Positions 11,718 to 20,823 of a stretch of DNA of 64,000 nt are shown piece after piece. This stretch comes from DASRIA01 sp963816975 (GTDB lineage: Bacteria > Actinomycetota > Thermoleophilia > Solirubrobacterales > JBBDJG01). The stretch is from positions 124,001 through 188,000 of the forward strand of contig CAWFMD010000004.1 in NCBI GenBank assembly GCA_963816975.1, written 5' to 3'. The notes beneath the pieces are model-generated. The model was given only the letters and a program-made list of their open reading frames with translations, ran no database searches and had not been told where the DNA came from. Made by a program: the position numbers and the translations under genes. Each line of letters begins with the position of its first letter. The stretch's first letter is position 1.

Positions 11718-12443
11718 CTACTTCTTGCACTTCGACGAGAACGGCGTCGTCACGGAACTGCCGTCCGCGAAGTAGAACTGACCCTCTGCCTTCCAGGTCT
11801 TCTTGCACTTCTTCGGCGAGACGATCAGCGAGTACTTGCGCTTGCCCTTCTTGATGGTCTTCTTGGGCGTCTTGGTGTCGACCAGTGCCGTGGCCGCGTC
11901 GGGCGCGCTCGGCAGGGTCTTGATCGGCGGGATGTTGAAGTCGAGGTTGTAGTCGAAACCACCGGACCGCTTCTTCGTCACCTTGCCGACCGACACGAAC
12001 GTCGGGCCCAGGTCCGGGAACACGTACACCAGGATCGTGTCCTTGCCCCCGACCTTCGCTCCGTTGAAGATCGTCAGCTTGGCGTTCACCGGGTCGGTCA
12101 CGACCGGCTTGGCGTATCCGACGCCGCGGCCGGAGCCGATCTTCGACTTCGACGAACAGCCCTTGGGCCCACGGGCCTGCAGCTTCGCGAGCGCGCAGCG
12201 CGGGAACTTGTTCGCGTTGTACTTTCCACCTTCGTTCAGGCGGATCACGATGCGGTTCATGATCGGCGGCTGGTCGGCGGCCGGGTCGGTGGACTCGATC
12301 TTCACGTTCAGACCGGCCGGCTTGTTTGCCTTGTTCGGCTTGACCTCGGCCTTGAATGCCACCTGGACTGCGGCGAATGCCGCGGACGCCAGCAGGGCAC
12401 ACGCAGCACCGACGCCGAGCACGGCTATGAGCTTCTTACGCAA
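11718..12443 (-). CDS. secreted Lys-rich protein of unknown function
   Basis: 241 residues from TTG 12443, chosen because GGAGGAGG lies six bases upstream and it gives a clean signal peptide: LRKKLIAVLGVGAACALLASAAFA, cleaved after AFA. The mature part has a beta-rich pattern, many lysines and four cysteines (CALA, GCSS, KKCKK, SKCKK) that could form two disulfides. The tail is very basic (TKTPKKTIKKGKRKYSL). I do not recognise a family function. It is probably monocistronic, with an intrinsic terminator behind it. Confidence 0.8.
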   Translation of the reverse strand: MRKKLIAVLGVGAACALLASAAFAAVQVAFKAEVKPNKANKPAGLNVKIESTDPAADQPPIMNRIVIRLNEGGKYNANKFPRCALAKLQARGPKGCSSKSKIGSGRGVGYAKPVVTDPVNAKLTIFNGAKVGGKDTILVYVFPDLGPTFVSVGKVTKKRSGGFDYNLDFNIPPIKTLPSAPDAATALVDTKTPKKTIKKGKRKYSLIVSPKKCKKTWKAEGQFYFADGSSVTTPFSSKCKK

Positions 12444-12629
12444 TTGCGCTCCTCCTCCGGGTTTGCAGGGCAACGGGGCGTAGCTTGAGCCGGCGCCAGA
12501 ACCATGGCCGCCGGCCGCCCTCGAACTAGCTAAACCGGAAGCCTAACCAAAGGTTGCGCTCCTTGTGCCAATCAGGCCGATGCCGGTCGCGAGACACCAG
12601 ACGCTCGCTTCCGGAACACGGGAGCGGCG

Positions 12630-13094
12630 CTACCCGTCGGTGCCGGTGCCTCGCTCGGTGGCGCGCTGGTCGCTGAACCGGCGGGTACGGGAGCGGGCGA
12701 CCTTCTCCATGAACTGGCCCAGCTCCGAGGACGCCGCATCCGCACCGTCCGCGGTCAGGTCGCTGTCGACCGGACCGCGATGCGCGCGATCGGCCGCCAT
12801 CAGCGCCGTCCACCGCTGGCTGGTGCTGAACAGGCTCCATGCCTCGGCCGTCGCGGCCTCCGCGATGCGCGCGGCGGCCGAAGAGGACATCATCGGGTCA
12901 CCGGCGCGGGCGAGCGCCCAAGCGACGCCGTACCCGAAGCTCCACTCGCCCAGGCTGGCCTCCAACTCCGAGAAGTAGTCGCAATCCTCGGGGGCATGCC
13001 GCTGGACCTCCCGGAGCGGCTGTGCGACCTCGTCCTCGAGTGCGTTTCTGACCTGCCGTGACAGGTCCCGGCTCCGATCGAACGCGAAATCCAC
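12630..13094 (-). CDS. hypothetical soluble helical protein
   Basis: 154 residues. The GTG start at 13094 was chosen over an upstream ATG because GAGGAGGAG lies immediately before it (VDFAFDRSRDLSRQV). The sequence is helical, rich in Ala and Glu, with conserved-looking WSFGYGVAWALARAG and WSLFSTSQRWTALM segments. No signal peptide, membrane segment or known motif. Third-position GC matches the neighbouring genes, supporting that it is coding. Function unknown. Confidence 0.68.
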   Translation of the reverse strand: MDFAFDRSRDLSRQVRNALEDEVAQPLREVQRHAPEDCDYFSELEASLGEWSFGYGVAWALARAGDPMMSSSAAARIAEAATAEAWSLFSTSQRWTALMAADRAHRGPVDSDLTADGADAASSELGQFMEKVARSRTRRFSDQRATERGTGTDG

Positions 13095-13180
13095 TGAACT
13101 CCTCCTCTCGCTGGACGGGTCCATGCTAGACCCGCCGTCGTACGGCAAAGAGGGCCCGGCGGAGGGCCGACCGCCTCACG

Positions 13181-13447
13181 TCACGCCGGGCTATCCGGTT
13201 CGGGCTCGTCGTCGGCGAGCGTTGCCTCGTGCGCGCCGCGCACGGCCTTGGGCAGGGCGCGCACGTACGCGTCGCCCTCCTCGAGTCCGAGCGGCCGGCG
13301 ATCCTCGTCCGTCACCTCGAGCCCCTCCAGCAGGCGCGCGACCTTGCGGTTCGACGGGACCGCCACGCCGTCCTCGACCTCGACCGTGCCGAGGACCTGG
13401 ACTTGTGGGCCCTTGCGGTTCGACACCGCCTTGATCACCGCGTGCAT
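13181..13447 (-). CDS. small hypothetical protein
   Basis: 88 residues from ATG 13447 (MHAVIKAVSNRKGPQVQVLG). The core alternates beta-like and short helical segments (VEVEDGVAVPSNRKVARLLEGLEV) and ends in an acidic tail DDEPEPDSPA. No known motif. It lies alone at the edge of the glycan locus, opposite in strand to the first glycosyltransferase. Coding status is supported by codon bias only. Confidence 0.55.
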   Translation of the reverse strand: MHAVIKAVSNRKGPQVQVLGTVEVEDGVAVPSNRKVARLLEGLEVTDEDRRPLGLEEGDAYVRALPKAVRGAHEATLADDEPEPDSPA

Positions 13448-13562
13448 GGCTGGGACTGTAGGGCAAGCGCGCATGCCGGCTCATGCACCGGCACGACACG
13501 GTGCGCGCGCGGGCTGGGTGCTCCGCTAATGTGGCCTGGAGGCGATCACCGGCCTGCTCAGG

Positions 13563-14882
13563 ATGGCGAAGACCAGGGTTCTCTACATTCTCCACAACCA
13601 TCCGGCCGTCTACCCCGGCGGAGCGGAGGCGTACGCCTACGAGCTCTACGAGGCGATGCGCGGATCCGATCAGTTCGATCCGATGCTGGTCGCCCGCATC
13701 GGGTCGGGACGCGCGATTGAGCGGCAGGGACATCCCGGGGCGCCATTCAGCGTCGTCACCGCCGACGACCCCAACCAGTTCTTTCTATATACGGACTGGG
13801 AGAGCTACGACTGGTTCCGCATGACTTCTCGCGACAAGCGGATATACACGCGATTCCTGACCGACTTTCTGGACGTGCATCAGCCCGACATCGTGCATTT
13901 CCAGCACATGCATTTCGTGGGGTGGGATGCTGTCTCTCACACGCGGCGGGTCCTGCCGGACGTACCGATCGTGCTGACGCTCCATGAATACCTTTCGATA
14001 TGCCACCGCGACGGCCAGATGGTCCGCAGGACCGGCGAACTTTGCAGGGAGGCATCACCGCGTCGCTGTCATGAGTGCTTTCCGGACATCCCTCCACAGC
14101 GGTTCTTCATGCGCGAGCGCTTCATCAAATCCCACATGGAGGACGTGGATATGTTTCTGGCGCCGAGCCGATTCCTACTCGAGCGGTACGTCGAATGGGG
14201 CATCGCACGCGATCGCATCCGCTTCGAGGACTATGGACGGCTCGAGCAGCAGCCGGCGCCGAGGTCGCCGCGGGGGCCCGGGCCCCGCAATCGAGTCGGG
14301 TTCTTTGGCCAGCTCAACGACTACAAAGGCGTCATTCCGCTCCTCGAAGCGATGGGCTTGCTGAAGGAACGCGAGGACGATGTCCACTTGGTGTTGCACG
14401 GAGCCAATCTCGACATGCAGCCACCCGAGTTCCAGGAGGAGCTCGCAAGGCTGCTGGAAGAGACGAAAAGCAATGTGACGATGCACGGCCGCTACGAACC
14501 CGAGGATCTCGCTCGTTTGATGGCCGACGTGGATTGGGTCGTCGTGCCCTCGCGCTGGTGGGAGAACTCGCCGCTGGTGATCCAGGAGGCCTTCATGCAT
14601 GGCAGGCCGGTCATCTGCAGCAACATCGGCGGCATGGCCGAAAAGGTGACCGACGGCGTGAACGGCCTCCACTTCACGGCCGGAAATGCCATGAGCATGG
14701 CCGATGTCATACAACGCGCGGTTTCGACGCCGGACCTGTGGGATCAGCTCCGAGCCGGCATCGCACCGGTGTACAGCATGGAAGAGCATCTGGAGCGACT
14801 CGGGGACCTCTACACGGAGTTGCGCGACCAGCGGTCCGCATCCGTGCAGGACCTCGTGCGGACCCAGGGCACCGTCAGCTAA
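13563..14882 (+). CDS. GT4-family glycosyltransferase (stand-alone copy)
   Basis: 439-residue GT-B retaining glycosyltransferase that transfers a nucleotide-activated sugar. The N-terminal Rossmann domain opens RVLYILHNHPAVYPGGAE with the donor/acceptor glycine loop. The C-terminal donor domain carries FFGQLNDYKG and the EX7E-like QEAFMHGRPVICSNIGG. Between them is a Cys/His patch, CHRDGQMVRR...ELC...CHECFP, also found in the two cassette GT4s at 16551 and 30695. Those paralogs share the gapless core, so the three arose by duplication. It converges with the GT2 at 14875, overlapping by eight bases. Donor sugar unknown. Confidence 0.88.
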   Translation: MAKTRVLYILHNHPAVYPGGAEAYAYELYEAMRGSDQFDPMLVARIGSGRAIERQGHPGAPFSVVTADDPNQFFLYTDWESYDWFRMTSRDKRIYTRFLTDFLDVHQPDIVHFQHMHFVGWDAVSHTRRVLPDVPIVLTLHEYLSICHRDGQMVRRTGELCREASPRRCHECFPDIPPQRFFMRERFIKSHMEDVDMFLAPSRFLLERYVEWGIARDRIRFEDYGRLEQQPAPRSPRGPGPRNRVGFFGQLNDYKGVIPLLEAMGLLKEREDDVHLVLHGANLDMQPPEFQEELARLLEETKSNVTMHGRYEPEDLARLMADVDWVVVPSRWWENSPLVIQEAFMHGRPVICSNIGGMAEKVTDGVNGLHFTAGNAMSMADVIQRAVSTPDLWDQLRAGIAPVYSMEEHLERLGDLYTELRDQRSASVQDLVRTQGTVS

Positions 14883-16554
14883 CGAGCGCCTCGATGCGCT
14901 CGCCCCACAGGTGCGAGTGCGCGATCACGTCGTACTGCGCGGCCGCCGGTTCGGCGCCCGCGTTCGCCGGGCGCTCGAGATGACGCAGTCGCGCGGCGGG
15001 CAGATACCAGTTCTCGTGACCCGCCTCGGCGAGTCGGAGGCAGAGGTCGGAAGCCTCGAAGTCGCTTCCGATGAACGCGTTTCGCAGGCGCCCCACGCGC
15101 TCGTACAGGGCACGGGATACGAGCATGCAGGCCGTCGTGACGGCCGGTACCAAACGGCTCTCCGTCGCGCCCGGCACCGTGTCGGGCAGACCCTTGAAGC
15201 GATGGCGGGGCTCTCTCAGCTCGAGGCCGTTGGTTGACTCGACGAGCTGGAGCTCCTGAGGTGAGACCGGGCGGAAGTCGATCCCTGCGTGCTGCACCGA
15301 GCCGTCCTCGTACAGCAGCATCGGCCCCACCGCGCCAACCTCCGGCCGCCCGGACCCGAACGCAAGCATGGTTCCAAGCCAGCCCGGGGCATCGGCGAAT
15401 ACGTCGGGACTCATCAGCAACAGCTGCGGAGCACGGGCCAACGATGCACCGGCGTTCAGCATCGCAGCCCGCCCGGCCTGCTGACCCAGAGACACGAGCC
15501 GGAACGGGATCTCGTAGAGCCAGTGCAGCTCGGCGGCCTTCGAGCTGACGATTCCGGCCACTGCCGGGTCGGCCACGAAGATCAACTCGGCAGCCGCCAT
15601 TTCCGGATCTCGGGAGAGATGGAGGAGCTGGTGCTCGAGCGCTCCGGCTTGGCCCGAAACTGGAATCACGATCGACACCGCGGGCTCCGCGGCGGCCGCT
15701 CCGTACCGCTCGTCACGTTCGACCACGGCCATCTCGGCGGCGCGCTCTTGGACACGTGCAACGGCCCGGAACGCATGACCGGCGATCAGGTGCGTGCGCG
15801 CTCCCGCGACCTCCCCCAGGTCGCCGATGATCGCGTCGCGTGCATCCATGCCGTCGCGCTTGGCGCGTGGCGCCTCGACCTCGATCGCCCCTCCGACCGG
15901 GTCGCGTAGCTGCACCACCCAGCCCCCGGACAGCAGGCTCGGCACCTCGAGCTCGACGCACGCCAAAAAGCCCCTGGTCCGCCGCTCGGACTCGACCCCG
16001 GCGCCAGCATCCTCGACGTGCCGGCGGTAGCGAAACGCAGACTTGAGCACCTCCACGGCGCACCCTTCCGGCGACATGAATTCGAGCGTGGCGCCTGGTG
16101 AGTCCGCGCCGCGGACCCATCCCTTCAGCCAAAACATGCGCTCGTCGATCCCGCGGATGTCGTCGACGTGCAGGGCGATGGGCTCATCCGGCCCGGGGAC
16201 CGAGTAGGGGAGGCGCTCGCGCAACGCGTCACGGACGACGTTCAGCTTCTTTGCCAACGCGAGTCCGGCAGCGCCATCGAGGTCCTCGGCCACAGACGTC
16301 ACGATGAACCGGAGCGCCGTCACCCGGGCCGGCGCATCGAGCGCGGCAAGCTCGGTTCTGAGGAACGTGGTCAATGAGACATCGTCGATGCCGAGACCGA
16401 TGGGCGACTCCACGAGACGGCCGACGGACAGCACGATCGTGCCGCGCCCGCCGGGAGCGGGCAGCTCGACGGCTTCGTCCCCGACTCGAGGTGCGCCCAC
16501 GACAAGGTGCAGATCGCCGCCGAGCCGGGCGGCACGTGGCTGGGAGCCGATCAC
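14875..16554 (-). CDS. GT2-family glycosyltransferase with N-terminal accessory domain (cassette A)
   Basis: 559 residues from GTG 16554, which overlaps the GT4 stop (GTGA). Residues 1-270 form a beta-rich accessory region with GIDERMFWLKGWV, FMSPEGCAVE, FRYRRHV and SGGWVVQLRD, shared with the GT2s at 24352 and 28884. The GT-A domain starts at about 300 (VSIVIPVSGQAG). The metal-binding position reads MSPDVF, not the usual DxD or NxD. Acceptor-side signatures LLYEDGSVQHAG and SDFEASDLCLRLAEAG are intact. Last gene of the order two-module protein, GT4, GT2. Confidence 0.85.
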   Translation of the reverse strand: MIGSQPRAARLGGDLHLVVGAPRVGDEAVELPAPGGRGTIVLSVGRLVESPIGLGIDDVSLTTFLRTELAALDAPARVTALRFIVTSVAEDLDGAAGLALAKKLNVVRDALRERLPYSVPGPDEPIALHVDDIRGIDERMFWLKGWVRGADSPGATLEFMSPEGCAVEVLKSAFRYRRHVEDAGAGVESERRTRGFLACVELEVPSLLSGGWVVQLRDPVGGAIEVEAPRAKRDGMDARDAIIGDLGEVAGARTHLIAGHAFRAVARVQERAAEMAVVERDERYGAAAAEPAVSIVIPVSGQAGALEHQLLHLSRDPEMAAAELIFVADPAVAGIVSSKAAELHWLYEIPFRLVSLGQQAGRAAMLNAGASLARAPQLLLMSPDVFADAPGWLGTMLAFGSGRPEVGAVGPMLLYEDGSVQHAGIDFRPVSPQELQLVESTNGLELREPRHRFKGLPDTVPGATESRLVPAVTTACMLVSRALYERVGRLRNAFIGSDFEASDLCLRLAEAGHENWYLPAARLRHLERPANAGAEPAAAQYDVIAHSHLWGERIEALVS

Positions 16555-17882
16555 CGTCCGCGGCTCTCCTGCAGGGCGCCGCGGCCGCCGCCGGCCAGCG
16601 CAGCGTCGCTGCCAATCCGCTCTGTCAGGTCGGTGTAGATCGCCTCGAGTGCGCGGCTGTGGTCGCGCATCGACGGCACGCTTGGAATTCCTGATCGGAG
16701 CCGCGCCCAGAGCCCCTCGTCAGCAACGGCCGATGCGATCGTGGCGGCCACGCTGTGAGGATCGCCCACGCGAATGTGTAGGCCGTTGACACCATCCGTG
16801 ACCTTCTCTGCCATCCCGCCGATTCCACTGCAGATCACCGGCCGCCCGCAGGCAAACGCCTCTTGGATCACCAGCGGTGAGTTCTCCCACCAGCGCGACG
16901 GAACCACCACCCAGTCGATCTCGTGCATGAGGCGCGGGAGGTCGGCGCTGTCGTAGCGGCCCACCACCACGACGTTGTCGCCGGCCCTGGCGAGCAGGTG
17001 CTGGAACCTGTCACGGAACGCGTCCGTCTGAAGGTCCAGATTCGTCCCATGCAGCCACGCACGGATCTCCGGATCCCGCTCGGCCAGCACCGCCATGGCC
17101 TCGAGCAGGACGTCCACGCCCTTGTAGTGGGTGAACTGCCCGAAGAACCCGATGCGCGTGCGGCGTCCGGTGCGGCTGTCTTCGGCGAGCCGCTCGACAG
17201 GCTTGCGGCCGAAGTCCTGCTGGAGGATCTTGCCGGCGGGGATACCCCATGCCACATAACGCTCCGCCAGGAAGCGGCTCGGGGCGAGGAAGAGGTCCAC
17301 CTCGTCGAAGTGGGCTTGGACGTATCGGCGGCGCAGGTCGAAGTCGCGTGGCGGTATGTCCGGAAAACACCCGTTGCAGCGGCGGGGGGACGCCTCGGTG
17401 CAGAGCTCGTCGTCCCTTGTGCGCACCATCTGTCCGTGGCGATGGCAGATCGGCAGGAACTCATGCAGCGTGAACACGATCGCCGCGGCGGGCAGCGTGC
17501 GCCGCGTCGCCCGGATCATGTCGTAGCCCAGGAACAGCGAATGGTGGAAGTGGACCACGTCGGGCCGGAGCGCTTCGAGAAGCTCCCGGTAGTACTTCGT
17601 GAGCGGAACCTTGCTCGGGGACGTGCCGTAGAACCAGTCGTACGCGGTTCCATCGGTCCCGAACAGAAGCTGGTTGGGGTCGTCACCAACCAGCGCGCTC
17701 AAGGTGCCACTCCGGGCGACCGCAGGCGAGTCGGGTGGCCCCGTCCTGGCGAGCAGCACGGGCTCGAACTCCCGCGACGTATCCCGCACGGACTCGTAGA
17801 GCTCGTGCGCGTAGTTCTCGGCGCCGCCGGGGCGGATCGACGGGTGACCGTGGACGACGTAGAGGACCTTTTTTCGACGCAT
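16551..17882 (-). CDS. GT4-family glycosyltransferase (cassette A)
   Basis: 443 residues from ATG 17882 (MRRKKVLYVVHGHPSIRPGG), close paralog of the genes at 13563 and 30695. The sugar-nucleotide domain shows FFGQFTHYKGVDVL and the motif QEAFACGRPVICSGIGGMAE. The Cys/His patch reads CHRHGQMVR...ELC...CNGCFP. The start lies eight bases after the upstream two-module gene and the stop overlaps the downstream GT2, so all three are probably translated from one transcript. Donor and acceptor cannot be read from sequence. Confidence 0.88.
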   Translation of the reverse strand: MRRKKVLYVVHGHPSIRPGGAENYAHELYESVRDTSREFEPVLLARTGPPDSPAVARSGTLSALVGDDPNQLLFGTDGTAYDWFYGTSPSKVPLTKYYRELLEALRPDVVHFHHSLFLGYDMIRATRRTLPAAAIVFTLHEFLPICHRHGQMVRTRDDELCTEASPRRCNGCFPDIPPRDFDLRRRYVQAHFDEVDLFLAPSRFLAERYVAWGIPAGKILQQDFGRKPVERLAEDSRTGRRTRIGFFGQFTHYKGVDVLLEAMAVLAERDPEIRAWLHGTNLDLQTDAFRDRFQHLLARAGDNVVVVGRYDSADLPRLMHEIDWVVVPSRWWENSPLVIQEAFACGRPVICSGIGGMAEKVTDGVNGLHIRVGDPHSVAATIASAVADEGLWARLRSGIPSVPSMRDHSRALEAIYTDLTERIGSDAALAGGGRGALQESRGR

Positions 17883-17890
17883 CCCGTTGA

Positions 17891-18655
17891 TTATCGATCC
17901 TTGACTTCGAAAACTGAGCAGACACCTTCGCGTCGGACGACGCAAGGGAACCTGCGTCCGACCTCGACCAGGAAATCCGGGTGGTCGTCGAGCCATGACG
18001 GCGACATGCTCGGCACGACCAGGTACTCGACGCCGCTCTCTTGCATCGCATCCAGCGCCGCGAGCGCCTCCTCGGGCTCAGGCTGCTCTCCATCAGGCCG
18101 CGGGCCGGCAGCGTCCGCTGGAAAGTGGGCTGCGCGGCGACCGTGCAGGCGAACGAACCGCTCGTCCCCGGAGGACACGACCGCCACGTTGGCACCTCGG
18201 GGGAGCAGGGTGTCTACCAACTCCGCGACGTGGTCGAGGACGTGGTCGGCAGCAAGCAGGGAGTCCCTGGACAGGCCGTGTTCGCCGATGCAGGCAATCG
18301 TGCACGCGTCGATCTCCAAGACAGTTCCGCGCCGGCGGAGATCTTCCCGGAAGTCTTCGTAGTAATCGAGCCACCAGGATGTTGAGGCGGGCAGGAGCAG
18401 GTACCGGGCCCCCCGCGAGCGCCATTCGTCCAGATGTGCAAGCGCCGCAGCGCTGTCACGTGGATGGAATCCCGCATAGCGCCCGTCCGGCTCGCCCGGG
18501 AAATGCCAAGCAGTGACGTGATCGTGTTCCAACAGGGCGTCGTCGCCGCGACTCACGACGAGCAGGATCGAACCCGCTGGAACGGACTCCCTGACTGCCT
18601 GCCGGATTCGCCGCACGAGGTCGTCGTAATCCGCCGGAGATTTGTCCTGCGTCAC
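17891..18655 (-). CDS. protein made of two copies of an uncharacterised ~100-residue module (cassette A)
   Basis: 254 residues from GTG 18655, chosen because it aligns with the start of the paralog at 32042 and leaves a 70-base divergent gap. It contains nothing but two modules. Module A has VPAGSILLVVSRGDDALL, AWHFP, YAGFHP and RYLLLPASTSWWLDYYEDF. Module B has VAVVSSGDERFVRL, AAHFP and EYLVVPSMSPSWLDDHPDF. Each looks like an alternating alpha/beta fold with a glycine-aspartate turn after the first strand and a final strand ending in a Cys or Val-rich segment. No known catalytic motif. First gene of the cassette with GT4 and GT2. Function unknown. Confidence 0.8.
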   Translation of the reverse strand: MTQDKSPADYDDLVRRIRQAVRESVPAGSILLVVSRGDDALLEHDHVTAWHFPGEPDGRYAGFHPRDSAAALAHLDEWRSRGARYLLLPASTSWWLDYYEDFREDLRRRGTVLEIDACTIACIGEHGLSRDSLLAADHVLDHVAELVDTLLPRGANVAVVSSGDERFVRLHGRRAAHFPADAAGPRPDGEQPEPEEALAALDAMQESGVEYLVVPSMSPSWLDDHPDFLVEVGRRFPCVVRREGVCSVFEVKDR

Positions 18656-18725
18656 TGTCCTGGAGCCCCCTGCACGAGCGTACTTGACGCCGGCGATGCG
18701 ATCGAGCCCCCGATATCCTTGGGCG

Positions 18726-19450
18726 GTGGCTACGATCGACCAGAATCGAGAGGCCTGGGACTCTCGCGATTGGCCGGCGCTCATGGAGAAGTGGTCCTCG
18801 CCTTGGGGCGGCTCGGACTACCAGTGGTGGGGAAGCATCTACCTGCGGGTGATGCCGTTCCTGCCCGCCGGCACCATCGTGGAGATCGCGACCGGCCACG
18901 GGCGGTGGAGTCAATACCTGCTGCGGTTCTGCGAGCGTTTCATCGGGATCGACCTCGTGGAAAGCTGCGCTCGAGCATGCCGCGAGCGGTTCCCCGACGA
19001 GCACGCCGAGTTCCATACCAATGACGGCGTGTCGCTGCCCGCTGTGGCAGACGAAGGTGCGGACTTCATTTTCAGCTTTGACTCTCTCGTGCATGCAGAG
19101 ATGGAAGTCATGCGGAGCTACCTCGCGGAGATCGCACGGACGTTGTCCCCTGATGGGGTTGCGTTCATCCATCACTCGAACCTCGCCGGGCAGAAGGTCG
19201 CCGAGGAGCATTGGAGAGCGCCGAGCGTCAACGCCGAGCTTGTGTCGAGGGCGTGCCAACTCGAAGGGCTTTCTTGCGTGCGACAGGAGTTGCTCCCCTG
19301 GGGTGGCACCGACTTGACCGATTGCCTCTCCCTGATTACACGCCCTCGTCTCGTCATGCTCGTGCGCGCGAGACGCATGAGAATCACGCCTTCGGCCAGG
19401 AGACGAACCGGGTTGCGGGGCTCGCCCGGTTCTACGGCCAACTACAGTAG
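18726..19450 (+). CDS. class I SAM-dependent methyltransferase, one frameshift near the 3' end
   Basis: Corrected length 241 residues from GTG 18726 (VATIDQNREAWDSRDW). Motif I is VEIATGHGRWSQYL, followed by IGIDLVESC and FSFDSLVHAEMEVMRSYL; the family methylates sugars or small molecules. Near 19346 the frame is lost in a C run. Adding one base restores TRPSSRHARARETHENHAF and a stop at 19450. The uncorrected frame runs to 19466 with an Arg-rich tail of no family likeness. It diverges from the module gene at 17891, so the 70-base gap holds both promoters. Confidence 0.78.
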
Positions 19451-19590
19451 GCCGTCGCTACGATAAGCGGCGGTTTCGCGGATGCAGAGCTTGTCCTTCA
19501 AGGATCCCTTCCGAGGGGTCAGGCAGTTCAGCGGTGCCGGGGCATGCAGCCGCTCGGGCCGGAGAGAGTCCTTAAAAGGGGGGATAACGG

Positions 19591-20820
19591 TTGTTTGGCG
19601 GTAAAGCCGTGGCGGCCTCGATTGATGACGTGCGCGAGAAGGGTCTCGGCCTGGCGCCGTGGCATCTCCAGGTCGAGATAACTCCTGATCTGAGCACGCG
19701 CGATCTGTACGAAGCCTCTGACAAGAGCCTCGCGCAGGGATTCTCCGATCCGGGCCCCTGGATGCGCTCACTGCTCAAGCGCCTGTATCCCGACGGCCTC
19801 GAAGGCCGCCGTGCGCTCGACGTCGCGTGTAACAACGGCGCTCACCTCTTCGCGGCGAAGGAGGCCGGGGCGGGGACCTGCCGTGGCTTCGATGTGCGCG
19901 ACACCTGGATCGAACAGGCGCGCTTCCTCACCCGCCACCGCCAAGGCCCGAGCGACGACACGCACTTCGACACCTGCGACGTCTACGACCTGCCCGAACG
20001 CCAGATCGAGCCAGCTGACTTTACGATCTGCGCAGGACTTCTCTACCACCTTCCAGACCCGATCCGCGCGCTCCAGATCGTCGCCGAGCTGACGCGCGGA
20101 GTGTTGCTGCTAACGAGCGCCTCGGTGCCCGGCCGTCGAGACGGCGCGTTCGTCGCGGGTCAGGAGGACCAGGAGTTGCTGCTCTCGGGCGTCTACGGAC
20201 TCACCTGGTGGCCGACGGGCCCGGCCACTGTCACGGCTGTGCTGCGCTGGATCGGTTTCGAGCACTTCAGAGTTTGGGGCTGGTTTCGCGACGATCCTCA
20301 GCCGGACTCCCCCGAGCTCGACCGCTTCTTGCTGCTCGCGTTCCGGGACGAGGCCGCCCTCGCGTCCTGGGATGCAAACGCCCCTGCGGATCCGCTGGAC
20401 AGGATGATGGAGACGGTGACGGCGACCGCGCCGCCAAGAGCGGCAGTACTCGTCGCGAGCGACGGAGACGACGCGTCCTTGAAAGTGTTCGACCGACCGG
20501 GTTACGAACGCGTTGCCTGGCATTTCCCCCAGGACGGGGCGGGGAAGTTCATCCCAGGCCTGGGCCCGAACGACTCCTGGCCGCTGATGGTGCAGATCGA
20601 CGAGTTGCGCGCCAAGGGCGCGCAGTACCTGGTGGTGCCGCGCACGTCCGTCGGGTGGCTCGACGGACTGCCCACGCTGCGGGAGCACCTCGACCGCCGC
20701 TTCCGGGTCATCACTGACGACCTGGAGCGCCACGGCTGCCTCCTCTACGAACTGGATTCCCCCTTCTTCGGGGGCCACCACCTCGGCCTGCCGATCGCGC
20801 AATCTGATCGAGAGTACTGA
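19591..20820 (+). CDS. SAM methyltransferase fused to a C-terminal copy of the repeated module (copy 1)
   Basis: 409 residues from TTG 19591, eight bases after AGGGGGGA. The N-terminal half resembles tRNA-cmo5U/DUF1698-type methyltransferases: HLQVEITPDLSTRD, ALDVACNNGAHLFAAKEAG with motif I, GFDVRDTWIEQARFL, AGLLYHLPDP. The C-terminal 120 residues are the module: AVLVASDGDD, VAWHFPQDGAGKF, QYLVVPRTSVGWLD and a final CLLYEL strand. It is tandemly duplicated with the gene that starts four bases downstream. The fusion ties the module to a modification enzyme; target unknown. Confidence 0.85.
   Translation: MFGGKAVAASIDDVREKGLGLAPWHLQVEITPDLSTRDLYEASDKSLAQGFSDPGPWMRSLLKRLYPDGLEGRRALDVACNNGAHLFAAKEAGAGTCRGFDVRDTWIEQARFLTRHRQGPSDDTHFDTCDVYDLPERQIEPADFTICAGLLYHLPDPIRALQIVAELTRGVLLLTSASVPGRRDGAFVAGQEDQELLLSGVYGLTWWPTGPATVTAVLRWIGFEHFRVWGWFRDDPQPDSPELDRFLLLAFRDEAALASWDANAPADPLDRMMETVTATAPPRAAVLVASDGDDASLKVFDRPGYERVAWHFPQDGAGKFIPGLGPNDSWPLMVQIDELRAKGAQYLVVPRTSVGWLDGLPTLREHLDRRFRVITDDLERHGCLLYELDSPFFGGHHLGLPIAQSDREY
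20520..20792 (+). repeat. 273-bp perfect direct repeat, copy 1
   Basis: Bases 20520-20792 match 21720-21992 at every position, compared line by line. The unit covers the module part of the methyltransferase from CATTTCCCCCAGGACGG to the end of the GGHHLGLP segment, while sequence on both sides differs. Identity this sharp between partly diverged paralogs suggests gene conversion or an assembly artefact. Confidence 0.93.
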
Positions 20821-20823
20821 GAG